Part shown: in pieces, positions 1 through 8,500 of the stretch | Layout: the number at the start of each line of letters is the position of its first letter | Position numbering within the stretch: the first letter of the stretch is position 1 | Source: Planctomycetota bacterium | Lineage (GTDB): Bacteria; Planctomycetota; Phycisphaerae; UBA1845; PWPN01 | Assembly: GCA_016209665.1 (NCBI GenBank) | Contig: JACQVT010000564.1 | Coordinates: forward strand, 1 to 13,023 | Reading direction: 5' to 3' | Length of the DNA: 13,023 nt | The notes under the pieces: generated by a model | What the model was told of the DNA's origin: nothing | The model's database searches: none | The model's input: only the letters and a program-made list of their open reading frames with translations | Program-made: the position numbers and the translations under genes

Positions 1-1
1 A

Positions 2-964
2 TTCAGCATGAAGGCCCAAGGTGGGGTGTCGCCCGTGTCTCTGACGGCCAGACGCCAAGCGCTGACCATGCTGCCGAATGCCTTTGGATTCGGACATGCC
101 CGGCTGGGGTCCTCACTGCTGGATTTGCAGGACCGCGACTTCGGGTACAACGACGCCGACCCGGACGACGACGAGCCCAACGATGACGACCTCGTGGTCT
201 GGAACAACGGGGCGGCGGGCAACGGCGGCGTGGCCGTCGACGTCAAGGACAAGGGGACCGAGGCCACCGGTTGGAAAGCGAGCGTCGCGCCCGGCGATCT
301 GAAGACATCGCCGGGGTCGGGCGTCTTCATCGGCGCCGGCGGCAAGATTGGCGGCGTGGCCAAGTTCCTCGGGCTCGCCGGCATCACCAACAACGGGAGC
401 CCCAACCTGCAAGTGGTCGCCGACTTCAACAATGCCCTGGGCGCCACCCAGGTTCGTGTGGAAGTGCGCAACAACGGGACCACGGTGGGGACGCCGACCA
501 CGCACGCGAACGGCACGGTGGGCACGATCCCCAATACGCCGGACTTCGACATCGTCGAGATGGGGACGCTTCCGACGGCCGGGTGGGGCTACCGCATCCA
601 GTTTGCACAGCCGGTCGCCTTCACGCCGGCGGGCGGAGGTTCGCCCGCGATGGGCAACGAGATCCGCTTCACGCCGGTCGATCCCGCCATCGGGCCGATC
701 GACAGCGTTTCCAACATCGACATCTATGCTTTCAATACGGAGTTCACGATCCGAAGTGAGATGGTGCGTGAGCCGCTGGTGGGCGATTTCGACGGTGACG
801 GCGACGTGGACGATGACGACGTGCAGGCGATGATCGATGCCGGCACCGGGCCAGGGATCCCGATCGCCAACCCCGACCACCTCAAGTTCGACGTCGACGG
901 TGACAACGACAACGACTCGGACGATTTTGGCAGGGTACAGCGCAACCTCGGTCAAAAGCTCTAA
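2..964 (+). CDS. Acidic dockerin/EF-hand-like protein, 5' end probably outside the window
   Basis: The frame is open to the left edge, so the gene is probably cut by the window; the first ATG is at 8, a second at 68, giving at most 318 residues from position 8. The C-terminus carries two acidic loops of dockerin/EF-hand type: one at residues 260-276 (starts DFDGDGDVDDDD) and one at 295-311 (starts DVDGDNDNDSDD), each with Asp/Asn at the usual calcium-ligand spacings. An acidic run lies at 48-61. Residues 62-254 look like an all-beta secreted domain with many Gly, Thr and Asn, which I do not recognise. No signal peptide is visible inside the window. The first 35 or so codons end in A or T more often than the rest, so the region before residue 40 may not belong to the original protein. 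Planctomycetes encode many secreted proteins with such repeats. Catalytic function is unknown. Confidence 0.75.
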   Translation, partial: FSMKAQGGVSPVSLTARRQALTMLPNAFGFGHARLGSSLLDLQDRDFGYNDADPDDDEPNDDDLVVWNNGAAGNGGVAVDVKDKGTEATGWKASVAPGDLKTSPGSGVFIGAGGKIGGVAKFLGLAGITNNGSPNLQVVADFNNALGATQVRVEVRNNGTTVGTPTTHANGTVGTIPNTPDFDIVEMGTLPTAGWGYRIQFAQPVAFTPAGGGSPAMGNEIRFTPVDPAIGPIDSVSNIDIYAFNTEFTIRSEMVREPLVGDFDGDGDVDDDDVQAMIDAGTGPGIPIANPDHLKFDVDGDNDNDSDDFGRVQRNLGQKL

Positions 965-1272
965 AGGTTCCTAACAAAAGGGGATCGCTCATTTGCCTTC
1001 CCGTCGCCGCGCGGGCTGAAGTTCGCCACGGCGAATCTCGCCCCTGGCGGCCCCGCGGCTCGTTATTGCCTCACAATCGCGCACGGTCATTCAGGCCCGA
1101 AGGGGCGCGCCGCTGCCGAACACCGGCAACGCCACCAGGAAGGGACCGCTCGCCGCCGACAACGTTGCCCACCTGCCGCGATTCGATCTGGCCGGGGGCA
1201 AGCCGCTCGATCAGGTCGAGATGGAAGTGATCACCAACGAGGTCATGTTCGGCGTCGTGGGCGCGTCGGTTC
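965..1272. other. Intergenic stretch without an intact gene
   Basis: This 308-bp gap separates the end of the dockerin-like gene from the end of the convergent DUF3754 gene. It contains a small palindrome at 1022-1035 and most of a + strand coding remnant (1020-1286). I found no tRNA and no convincing terminator with a T-tract. No start codon with a ribosome binding site precedes the remnant. Confidence 0.6.
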
Positions 1273-1286
1273 TCAAGGCGGACTGA
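1020..1286 (+). pseudogene. 3' remnant of an unidentified gene
   Basis: Read in the frame ending at the TGA at 1284-1286, about 60 codons show the strong third-position GC bias of real genes here. The peptide is protein-like: PLPNTGNATRKGPLAADNVA, then a stretch rich in Val, Glu and Met ending GVVGASVLKAD. An in-frame TGA lies at 1017-1019. No ATG occurs before 1221, and nothing upstream resembles a ribosome binding site. I read this as the tail of a gene whose 5' part was lost by deletion or rearrangement. It overlaps the last 14 bp of the convergent DUF3754 gene. I cannot name the family. A very short intact gene starting at ATG 1221 is possible but unlikely. Confidence 0.4.
1022..1035. repeat. 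Short perfect palindrome
   Basis: TTCGCC and GGCGAA are perfect reverse complements separated by two bases. It sits 57 bp after the stop of the dockerin-like gene, at the left boundary of the coding remnant. There is no following T-run, so it is not a standard intrinsic terminator. Confidence 0.4.
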
Positions 1287-2541
1287 CGGAGGCTGCCGGT
1301 ACGGCTCCGTCACGGTCGGCCGAACCGCACCTGAGACGGTGGTAATGCTGCGACCGGCGCTGCTGCCAGTGCTCGCGGAGGCGGGCGATCGCCGCCGACG
1401 ACGGCAGCACCCGCAGCTTCGGCCGATCCTGCCACAACGCCAGGCGGTCAAGCGTTTCCACCGCGTCGGCGACGTCGAAATCGACACGTATGCCGAACCG
1501 CTCGCGCAGGTATTGCTCGACCCGGGCCCCGAGTTCGGCCTCGGAAGCGATCGGCTCGGCCGACGTGGCGCACAGCAGGTAGGCGACCACCGCCTCCTTG
1601 ATCTCCTCCTGGGCGGTCATGTGGATCAGCACGTGGATCGTGCCCCCGTTGTTCGAGACGTTCTGGAAGTACAGGTGGCGCGTCCGCTGGGCGTCGCGCT
1701 TGCGCTTCGCGCTGGTGTAGCCGGTGAAGGTCCGCCAGATGAGCACGAGCCCGCCCAGCAGCACGACCCACAGCAGGCGGCTCAGCACGAGCAGCCCCGC
1801 CGAGACGATCTTGGCCACCTGCATCCCGGTCGAGCCGACCGCCCCCGCCCCGCCGCCGAGCATGAACAGGCGGTCGAGCCAGTTCATCGTCACCTCGGCA
1901 TGGGGCAGCAGGGCCTCGACATCCGCCTCGGGGATGTCCTTGAACATCTTGAGCAGCACGTGCGGATCGTCCTTGAGCCGGGCGATGACCACCAGCCGGC
2001 GGTACACGGGCAGGGTGCGGGGCCGGCCGTGAATCGGCGCCCGCCACGAGCGGCAGCGGCGTTCGATCCGGCCGGACCCGCGAACGAAGATCTCGAACTC
2101 CTCGACCCGCGATGGGTCAAGCTGCACGCGGATGCCGTAGGAGCTGGCGACCTGGATGGCCCGGTGGACGGCCACGTCGTCGAGCGGCTCGAAGTTCGCC
2201 TTGTCGAGCAGGTAGCGCAGATGGGCATTCAGATTGCGATAACCCGCCGGCGTCCGGGCGGCGGCATCGCCATTCAGCGGCAGCGTGTCGCGGTCGGGGT
2301 TGAAGTGCGAGTAGGCCTCGTCGAGTTCGCCCTGGAAAGCCCCCGCCTCCTGCTCGATGACCGCCGAGACCGCGGCGATGAATGCCCGGCACTCGTCGCG
2401 GTCGACCCCGTGGGCGGCGCCGTGTTCCACCATCGCCTCGGCCAGATCGCACCCCCGCAGCGGGATGAACCGGTCATCCACGCGGTGGCACTCGATGCCG
2501 GCGGTGGGGTCGTGGGCGAGTTGGGCCTTGGGTGACGCCAT
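1273..2541 (-). CDS. DUF3754 (TMEM143-family) membrane protein
   Basis: From the ATG at 2541 this encodes 422 residues. The family core is recognisable: the segment around 147-160 (EEFEIFVRGSGR), then YRRLVVIARLK at 180-190, and LLKMFKDIPEADVEALLP at 196-213, the most conserved part of DUF3754 proteins. A Gly/Ala-rich stretch at 228-240 leads into a strongly hydrophobic region at about 243-269 that should form one long or two tight membrane helices. A basic segment follows (278-288, SAKRKRDAQRT). The C-terminal cytoplasmic-type domain (295-390) includes a helix starting QEEIKEAVVAYLL. The family occurs in bacteria and as mitochondrial TMEM143 in animals, and its biochemical function is unknown. 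The frame stays open far upstream, but those codons overlap the neighbouring gene and look non-coding, so I chose the ATG at 2541. It has no clear Shine-Dalgarno sequence. The last ~25 residues look poorly conserved and run to the convergent remnant. Confidence 0.82.
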   Translation of the reverse strand: MASPKAQLAHDPTAGIECHRVDDRFIPLRGCDLAEAMVEHGAAHGVDRDECRAFIAAVSAVIEQEAGAFQGELDEAYSHFNPDRDTLPLNGDAAARTPAGYRNLNAHLRYLLDKANFEPLDDVAVHRAIQVASSYGIRVQLDPSRVEEFEIFVRGSGRIERRCRSWRAPIHGRPRTLPVYRRLVVIARLKDDPHVLLKMFKDIPEADVEALLPHAEVTMNWLDRLFMLGGGAGAVGSTGMQVAKIVSAGLLVLSRLLWVVLLGGLVLIWRTFTGYTSAKRKRDAQRTRHLYFQNVSNNGGTIHVLIHMTAQEEIKEAVVAYLLCATSAEPIASEAELGARVEQYLRERFGIRVDFDVADAVETLDRLALWQDRPKLRVLPSSAAIARLREHWQQRRSQHYHRLRCGSADRDGAVPAASVSPP

Positions 2542-2554
2542 GACAGAGATAGTA

Positions 2555-2584
2555 ACGCCAATCGCCCCACGCGACGATCGGCGT
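2555..2584 (-). promoter_or_regulatory. Small hairpin ahead of the DUF3754 start
   Basis: Bases 2555-2564 pair with 2575-2584 around a 10-base loop: nine Watson-Crick pairs plus one that is G.U only in the - strand RNA. It ends 13 bases before the ATG at 2541, in the 92-bp gap after the regulator gene. It could mark the end of the upstream transcript, though the bases after it are only moderately T-rich, or it could shape the leader of the DUF3754 mRNA. Low certainty. Confidence 0.3.
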
Positions 2585-2633
2585 GACAAACAGGCAGACT
2601 GTCCGGACATCGGCAGCGTCGGGAGGGGGCCAA

Positions 2634-4301
2634 TCAGAGCCCCGAGCATGCTTGATCTGGCGGGTCCACCTCCGCGCTCGGTCCGCTTCCGATCAACGCA
2701 TAGACGCCACGCCCCACCCGGTGGACCAAAGGAGACTGGACCAAGACGGCCCAAAGGGCGGGTGTCTTGATCCCGGCGGCCTCTGCTCGGGCCCCGAGTG
2801 TCAAGCTGTTCATCATCCCGCCCGCTGAAGCGAGCATCCGTACGACCCACCCGGCTACCGTGTGCCGCGGCAGAATCCGCAGGTGGATGGGTTCGACGGG
2901 CACCACGGCTTCGCCCTCGAACCTGATCTCGCGGATGGTTTCGAGGGCCACTCGCAGCACGTGGGGGGGCGGAACCCATGAGCCACTGTCCTGGATCCGG
3001 CCGAGGGCGGCTGCGATCTGTGGGGCGGTCAACCGGCCAGCAACCGCCAGTAAGCTCAGGATTCGCCGTCTGAACAGCGGATGGGCTCGGCCCCGCCGGA
3101 CAAACCACGCGGGATTACCGTCCACCGCGATCAGCGCCCGGTCACACCGCAACGCCTGTTCCACGTACGCTTCTGTGATCCGAAGGGCTTTTCGCCGCTC
3201 CCGGAGTCTCTGTGACACCCGCTGTGCGGTCGTGCCTCCGTGCAACCCTGCCAAGTACCGCGCCTTTCTACGCACGGCGCCTGCCATCCCTCTCTCGGAG
3301 ACGGGAACCACGACCCCCTGACCCGCATCCCGGGTCTCTGTGACCCCGCGGTAACCCAGGGCCCTGGCATACCGAATGATTCCAAAGACTCGAGTACCGC
3401 GCTCGATGAGGCCGGCTTGCCGCAACTCGGCCTCGATCTCCACGCTCGGGCGGGAAGTCTGGCGTTGCACCATCTGCCAGACCGTTCGGAAGCGTGGAAG
3501 ATAGAGCCGCGGCCCTTGGCGTTTGAGCCACGTCGGGCTGCAGATTTGCCGGATTCGCTCCCTGGTCAACTGACACTGCTCGCCCAGCTCCTTCAGCGTG
3601 GCGGCGGGAGGGCGACCGAATCCATAGTACGCCCGCACGAGTTCCTCCACGCGGGTCCGGCTGTGGTACCAACGGGCGAGCATCGCGACGGCCTCGGCTT
3701 CCAGGGTCAGATGGCTCAACCGCTCGACCTTCTCGATCAAGGTCTGCACATCGTCGGCGAGTTCGCTCGGGATGGCAGATCTCCTCCGCAGGTGCCGGAG
3801 CAGTCGACCGGTGCTGCGAAACCCTGCGTCTCGCAGAAGTGCGCCCAGCCTGGGATCGTCCTCATCCACCTTCCACCCCCCAAGCGACGATTCAAGCCGG
3901 TCCGCCAAGTCGCCAGCGGGGCACTGCTCAGCGTCTGGGTCCTTCTGCGGCCGTCGGCGACGGTAGCTGCGCTCCAGGCATGCGAGCAAATCGAGGAGCG
4001 ATCTTGAACCGAAGGCGGGAAGCCGCTGGAGGTCGGCGACCGTGAACTGGGAGAGCCTTCGCCCGGCAGTACCGATACCCAACGGCCGCAACCGATTCAA
4101 CGTCTTGGCTCGCAGACCAAGCGTGTCGAGGGTGGCCCAGGGCGGCACATCCGGCAAGCGCTGCGCCTGCACCGCTGGCGTGTTCACGCGCAGGCTCATC
4201 GTCTCAAGCAGGCGGATTGGGCTGCGCAGCGCGTGCCTCGGTATCTGGTATTTCCGCCGCCCAAGAGTCCGCCCCGGCCTTCTCCTCACCCGGGTTGACA
4301 T
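2634..4301 (-). CDS. Regulator joining an RNAP alpha-CTD-like domain to a sigma-70 region 4 HTH
   Basis: From the ATG at 4301 this gives 555 residues. Residues 1-35 are very Arg-rich. About 58-110 forms a helix-hairpin-helix like the RNA polymerase alpha C-terminal domain (LDTLGLRAKTLNRL, then LQRLPAFGSRSLLDLL). At 234-252 is a textbook sigma region 4.2 helix-turn-helix (ATLKELGEQCQLTRERIRQI). There is no sigma region 2, so it cannot act as a complete sigma factor. Two winged-helix-like segments follow: about 411-433 (RRRILSLLAVAGRLTAPQIA) and 483-538, ending GRGVYALIG. The likely role is sequence-specific DNA binding and contact with RNA polymerase, but the targets are unknown. The start at 4301 has GAGG seven bases upstream; ATG 4199 (521 residues) is a fair alternative that would remove the Arg-rich leader. 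The gene lies 109 bp after the lipoprotein gene and 92 bp before the DUF3754 gene on the same strand. Confidence 0.75.
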   Translation of the reverse strand: MSTRVRRRPGRTLGRRKYQIPRHALRSPIRLLETMSLRVNTPAVQAQRLPDVPPWATLDTLGLRAKTLNRLRPLGIGTAGRRLSQFTVADLQRLPAFGSRSLLDLLACLERSYRRRRPQKDPDAEQCPAGDLADRLESSLGGWKVDEDDPRLGALLRDAGFRSTGRLLRHLRRRSAIPSELADDVQTLIEKVERLSHLTLEAEAVAMLARWYHSRTRVEELVRAYYGFGRPPAATLKELGEQCQLTRERIRQICSPTWLKRQGPRLYLPRFRTVWQMVQRQTSRPSVEIEAELRQAGLIERGTRVFGIIRYARALGYRGVTETRDAGQGVVVPVSERGMAGAVRRKARYLAGLHGGTTAQRVSQRLRERRKALRITEAYVEQALRCDRALIAVDGNPAWFVRRGRAHPLFRRRILSLLAVAGRLTAPQIAAALGRIQDSGSWVPPPHVLRVALETIREIRFEGEAVVPVEPIHLRILPRHTVAGWVVRMLASAGGMMNSLTLGARAEAAGIKTPALWAVLVQSPLVHRVGRGVYALIGSGPSAEVDPPDQACSGL

Positions 4302-4308
4302 GACTCTG

Positions 4309-4312
4309 CCTC
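4309..4312 (-). promoter_or_regulatory. Ribosome binding site supporting the 4301 start
   Basis: The - strand reads GAGG here, followed by seven bases and the ATG at 4301. The alternative ATG at 4199 has only a weak GAG three bases upstream. This is the reason for preferring the longer form of the regulator. Confidence 0.4.
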
Positions 4313-4410
4313 GAGTACGAGCCGCAGCGCCGGCAACGTCGGCCTTTCCCACCTGCTCGACGGCGCGTGGGCCCGGCGAATGTCGAGACACAGATATCCA
4401 AAAGCCCAGC

Positions 4411-5571
4411 TTAGCGGAGGCGCGATCGCAGATCAACGGCGGGCCGGAAGGCGAGTTCGTAAACCGCCAGGCGGGTGGCGCTGGTGCCGTCCTTGGCCAG
4501 CAGGTAGAGCTTGGACGTCGAAGCCACGTAGCGCAGCGGGATCCACGAGCCCGTCAGCAACGAGATGCTCACGCCGCTGTTGACGTTGACGGCGAACAGC
4601 GCGTCGGCGGTGGCCAGAGCGATGGCGTCGTTGGCCAGCCAGCAGGCGGCGATGCTGCCGGAACGATGGCGGCGGACGGCGCGGTCGGCCCAGTGGCAGA
4701 CGGCCACGCGGTCCTGACTCATGTCGTAGAAGAGAAAGCCGCGGCGGTCCGGCGAGACCGGCACGCTGATGCCGGCCCAGGCCTGCAAAGGGACGGGCCG
4801 CTGAGCGGGCGAGAACCGGGGGAGGATCGGCGTGGTGCTCTCTCGGGTGCACAGGGCCCAATCGACGCGGCCGCCGTCGACGCGGCCGCAGATGACCTGC
4901 CGCCCGCCGTCCGACAACACCGGCAGCAGACAGTCCATGCCGCGGGGCGTGAGGGCGACGGGCCGCCCCTCGGCCACCCGCTGCCGACGGACCTCGAAGG
5001 GCCCCCACGCCGTCTGGCCGTGGCAGTACAACAGCGTGCCGTCGTCGCCGTCGAACGTGGGCAGGCAGTTCACGCCGTCGTTGTCGACGAGCACGTCGCG
5101 CCCGCCGCTGGCCGGGTCCAGCCGAACGATGCTTGTCCCACCCGCCTCGGCGGCGACGTAGACCATGAACCGTCCCGCCGGCGACCACATCGGCGAATGA
5201 GCCCAGCGTTCGCGGGTGATCCGCTGGCCCGGCGACGTGCCCGCCACCGGCCGCAGGCAGATCGACAACGTGCCCTCCGCTGGCGTGTCGATCGGGTCGC
5301 CCGATCCCAGGAGGGTCATCGGGGAGACAACATCCAGGTCGCTCCGCAGATAAAGCATCTGGGTGCCGTCGGGGGAAATGGTGGGAAGCTGCACGCCGAT
5401 ATTGACCACCGAACCTACCTTGCGCGGCAGCTCGAACTCGCCGAAGCGGCGGCGGTGCTCCTCCATGCCGACGGTCAACGGGTCGGCCTTCGGCGCCGAG
5501 GCTGCGCAACCGCCCAGGGCAACCCACCCCGACAGACAGGCCATGCCGGCAGCGCACCTCCCTCGGACCAT
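4411..5571 (-). CDS. TolB/WD40-like beta-propeller lipoprotein coupled to gspD
   Basis: This encodes 386 residues. The N-terminus is a lipoprotein signal: hydrophobic residues, then the lipobox LGGC with the acylated cysteine at 22. Ala follows the cysteine rather than Asp, consistent with outer-membrane sorting in the rule known from Gammaproteobacteria. The body holds about five TolB/PD40-type propeller strands: 62-77 (LPTISPDGTQMLYL), 126-139 (SPMWSPAGRFMVYV), 169-183, 215-229 and 270-283 (VPVSPDRRGFLFYD), each with the pattern P-x-x-S-P-x-G followed by hydrophobic residues. It is likely a periplasm-facing or surface scaffold binding protein or glycan; no catalytic residues are evident. 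The ATG at 5571 overlaps the gspD stop as TGATG, with GGAG eight bases upstream, so translation is probably coupled to the secretin. A GTG at 5574 is a close alternative start. I know of no standard type II secretion subunit with this design, so its role there is inferred from position only. Confidence 0.78.
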   Translation of the reverse strand: MVRGRCAAGMACLSGWVALGGCAASAPKADPLTVGMEEHRRRFGEFELPRKVGSVVNIGVQLPTISPDGTQMLYLRSDLDVVSPMTLLGSGDPIDTPAEGTLSICLRPVAGTSPGQRITRERWAHSPMWSPAGRFMVYVAAEAGGTSIVRLDPASGGRDVLVDNDGVNCLPTFDGDDGTLLYCHGQTAWGPFEVRRQRVAEGRPVALTPRGMDCLLPVLSDGGRQVICGRVDGGRVDWALCTRESTTPILPRFSPAQRPVPLQAWAGISVPVSPDRRGFLFYDMSQDRVAVCHWADRAVRRHRSGSIAACWLANDAIALATADALFAVNVNSGVSISLLTGSWIPLRYVASTSKLYLLAKDGTSATRLAVYELAFRPAVDLRSRLR

Positions 5572-8500
5572 CACTGCATCTCCGTGGGCCGGCTGGTCGG
5601 GGCCTTCACGTCCGGCCCGAACGCCGGCCCCGGAAACTGTTCGCGGAGGCGCTGCAGCGGCTCTGATTCGACCGGGGCGTGCGGCAGGTCCGGCCCGATG
5701 ACGTAGGGTGTCAGGAAGATCAACAGCTCAGTATTCACCTTTGCGGGTGCGCGGTGCTTGAACAACTCCCCCAGCACCGGGATGTCGCCCAGGCCGGGCA
5801 CCGTGCGGGTAATCTCGCGCTCCTCCTCGCGAAGGATGCCGCTGATCATGAACGTCCGGCCGTCCTCGAGCACGACCCGGGTCTCGGTCTGGCGGCGGTC
5901 GATGATCACGCCGCCGAAGAGCGTGTTGCCGGGGAGGAAGCTCGAAACTTCCAGGCTGACCTGCAGGTCGATGTTGCGGTCCTTGGTGATGTGCGGCCGG
6001 ACCGTCAGGTTGATGCCTACCGGTCGGTACTGGAACGACTGGATCAACCCCGTGCCCACGGCGTTCGTCTGCGACTGATCGATGAACGGCACGTCCTGAC
6101 CGTCGAAGAATGTCGCCTTCTGGTTGTCGGCGGTGAAGACCTTCGGCTCGCTGCGGATTCTCAGGTCGGTCACCCGGTGCAGCAGGTTAATCAGATTGGT
6201 CACCGGAATATTGAAGGTTATCGTGTTGTGCTCATCGAGCTGGTCGACGAAGTCATAGGTAAACAAACCCTTCAGCGCGTCCTCGTTGATGAACGGATCG
6301 GCGATGTTAAATGCATTCGGATCGCTCGAGAATCGATACCCCAGGCTCATCGCGTCCTCGAGCTTCACCTCGGCGATGACCGCCTTGATCAGCACCTGCT
6401 GGCCCGGCCGGTCGAGGTCGTGCACGAACTCCTCGATGGCGTCGGCGTAGGCCTCGGGGGCCGCGACCATGAGCAGGTTCTGCTCGACGTTCGGCACGAT
6501 GCGGAGCTTGCCCACGAGGTTGCTGGCCTGCCGCGTCTTGATCAGGTCCGTGGGGGCGCTTTGCCACCAGAACTGCATCATCGATGTACCCGGCTGCTGG
6601 CCCTGCTGCTGTGTGCTCCGCTGGGTCCGGACGTTGGACTGGTCGGAGGAGGTGTTATACGGCGATTCGCTGTCCTGCTCCTTCAGGCTGGTGCCCGGCG
6701 GCACGCCCTGGCGAAGAATCGCCGCCGGCGTGCCGGGCGCGTTCAGCAGCGCGTTGAGCTGCTCGGCCAGCGTCTCGGCGTTGGCGAACTTGAGCTGGAT
6801 CATCCGGGGCACGCCCGCCGTCTGCGGCCGGTCGATCTCCGTCAGCAGGTCCTCGATCACCTGGTAGTTCTCTTCGTTCTTGCTCACCACGATCAGCTTG
6901 CCCGTCTCGGGGTAGGCCTCGAACCGGAACTGTCCGAACAGCCGGCCCACCGGCGTGGGCTCCGCGTCGGGCATCTCGTCGTACCACCACGGCGGCAGCG
7001 AGGGACCCGACTTCTTGGTGAACAGGTTCTCCAGCAGTTCCCGCGTCTTCTCCGGGTCGGCGAACCGCAGATTGAACACCCGCGGAGCGGCCTCGATGCC
7101 CGCCGACGGTGAGTCCCATTCGGCGATCTGCTCCTCGATGCGGGTCATCTTCTCGGGCGAGGCCTGCACGGTCACGCTGTTGCTGCGGACGTTGGCCGTC
7201 GCGTTCACCTTCGAGCGGTCCTCCCCGCCTCGGCTGCTCCCGCCGTACCAGCCTCCCCACCAGCCGCCGTACCGCGACGACGACTCGCCGAACAGGTCCT
7301 TGATGTTTTCGGCCACCTGCTGGGCATCGGCGTTCTTGAGCATGAACGTGCGGAGGACGCGGACGCCCGTGTCGGCGACGTCAAGCTCTTCCAGCCACCC
7401 CTTCACGAGCGCCCGGTTCTGTTCGGACCCCACGATCACAATCCGGCGGGACGACGGGAACGGGTAAATCCGCAGGGCGTTCCGCAGGCTGTCATCTGGA
7501 ATGCCGCTCAGCATCGAGTTGAGCTGGTTCACCAGTTCGCCGGGGTCGCTGTACTGGGCCTCGACGATCTCGGTCTGCGTCCGCGGCGGCTTGGGCTGGT
7601 CCAATGTGGCCAGCCAGGTTTCGATCTGGTCGAGCACGTTGGGCGGGGCGGCGACGACGATGCACGACTGCCGCGGGTCCGGCATCAGCAGCACGGGCGT
7701 CTTTTCGGCCTTGACCGTCACCGCCCCCGGTCCGGCGGACGGGCCGGGCCCGCCGCCGGGCGCGGGCATCGGTCCGCCCGGCCCCATCACGACTTCCCGG
7801 CCTTCGGGTCCCCCGGACGATCGGCGTCCCTCCCCGCGCTCGCCCGCCGGCGGACCGGCGCCGGCGGCCGACACCGCCTTGACCTCCACGCCGAGGTAGC
7901 CGGCCACCAGCTTCTCGAGCATCGGCACGATCTCGTACACGTCCATGTTCTTGATTGGAAACACCCGCAGCTCGCCGCCCGCGACGCCCGGCACGTCGAG
8001 CTGCCGAATGATGCCGTCCATCATGATCAGCCGCTCGACGTTGGCCACGATGATCACCTGCCCACTCCCGGTCGCGGTGATGTGCCCGTAGGCCGGCAGC
8101 AGCGGCTTGACGACGTCCACCAGCTTCGTCGCGTCGTAGTGCCGAACTTTGAACACCTTGCGGACGATCATGGTCTTGGGTGACAGCGTCGCCGGGTCGA
8201 CCTCGGGCCCCACCGTGCGAAGCAGGGACTGGGCCACCTGGGCCACGGGGATCAGATGAATCGTTTTGTCGCGCTGCTCGATGGCCACGCCGGCGTCGTT
8301 CAGGGCCGTCGTCAGCACCTCCATCGCCTCGTCCGGCGGCAGCGGCTTGGGGTTGATCAGCGTCACCTGGATCGAGCCCACCTCCTTGCCGGGGATCACC
8401 GGCTTGCCCAACTGCTCGTTGATGAACTTGGCGATGTCGTTCATGGATGCGTTATTGAACGACATCGGGATCAGCTTGGGCTTGGGGGCCTCGGCCGGCC

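Noticed and set aside
1339..2535. 398-residue + strand open frame opposite the DUF3754 gene
   Set aside because: The - strand frame has the recognisable family core and this one does not.
4302..4436. Longer regulator starting at 4436 (600 residues)
   Set aside because: It needs a TTG start, overlaps the lipoprotein gene end, and passes through A/T-richer sequence without coding character.
4042..5706. 554-residue + strand open frame opposite the lipoprotein and regulator genes
   Set aside because: It is antisense to a gene with a lipobox, propeller repeats and a coupled start. Its product is Arg/Ala/Pro-rich with no recognisable motif, as expected of a GC-rich shadow frame.
5679..7112. 477-residue + strand open frame opposite gspD
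   Set aside because: It mirrors the secretin coding frame, and its composition is rich in Arg, His and Leu with no domain.
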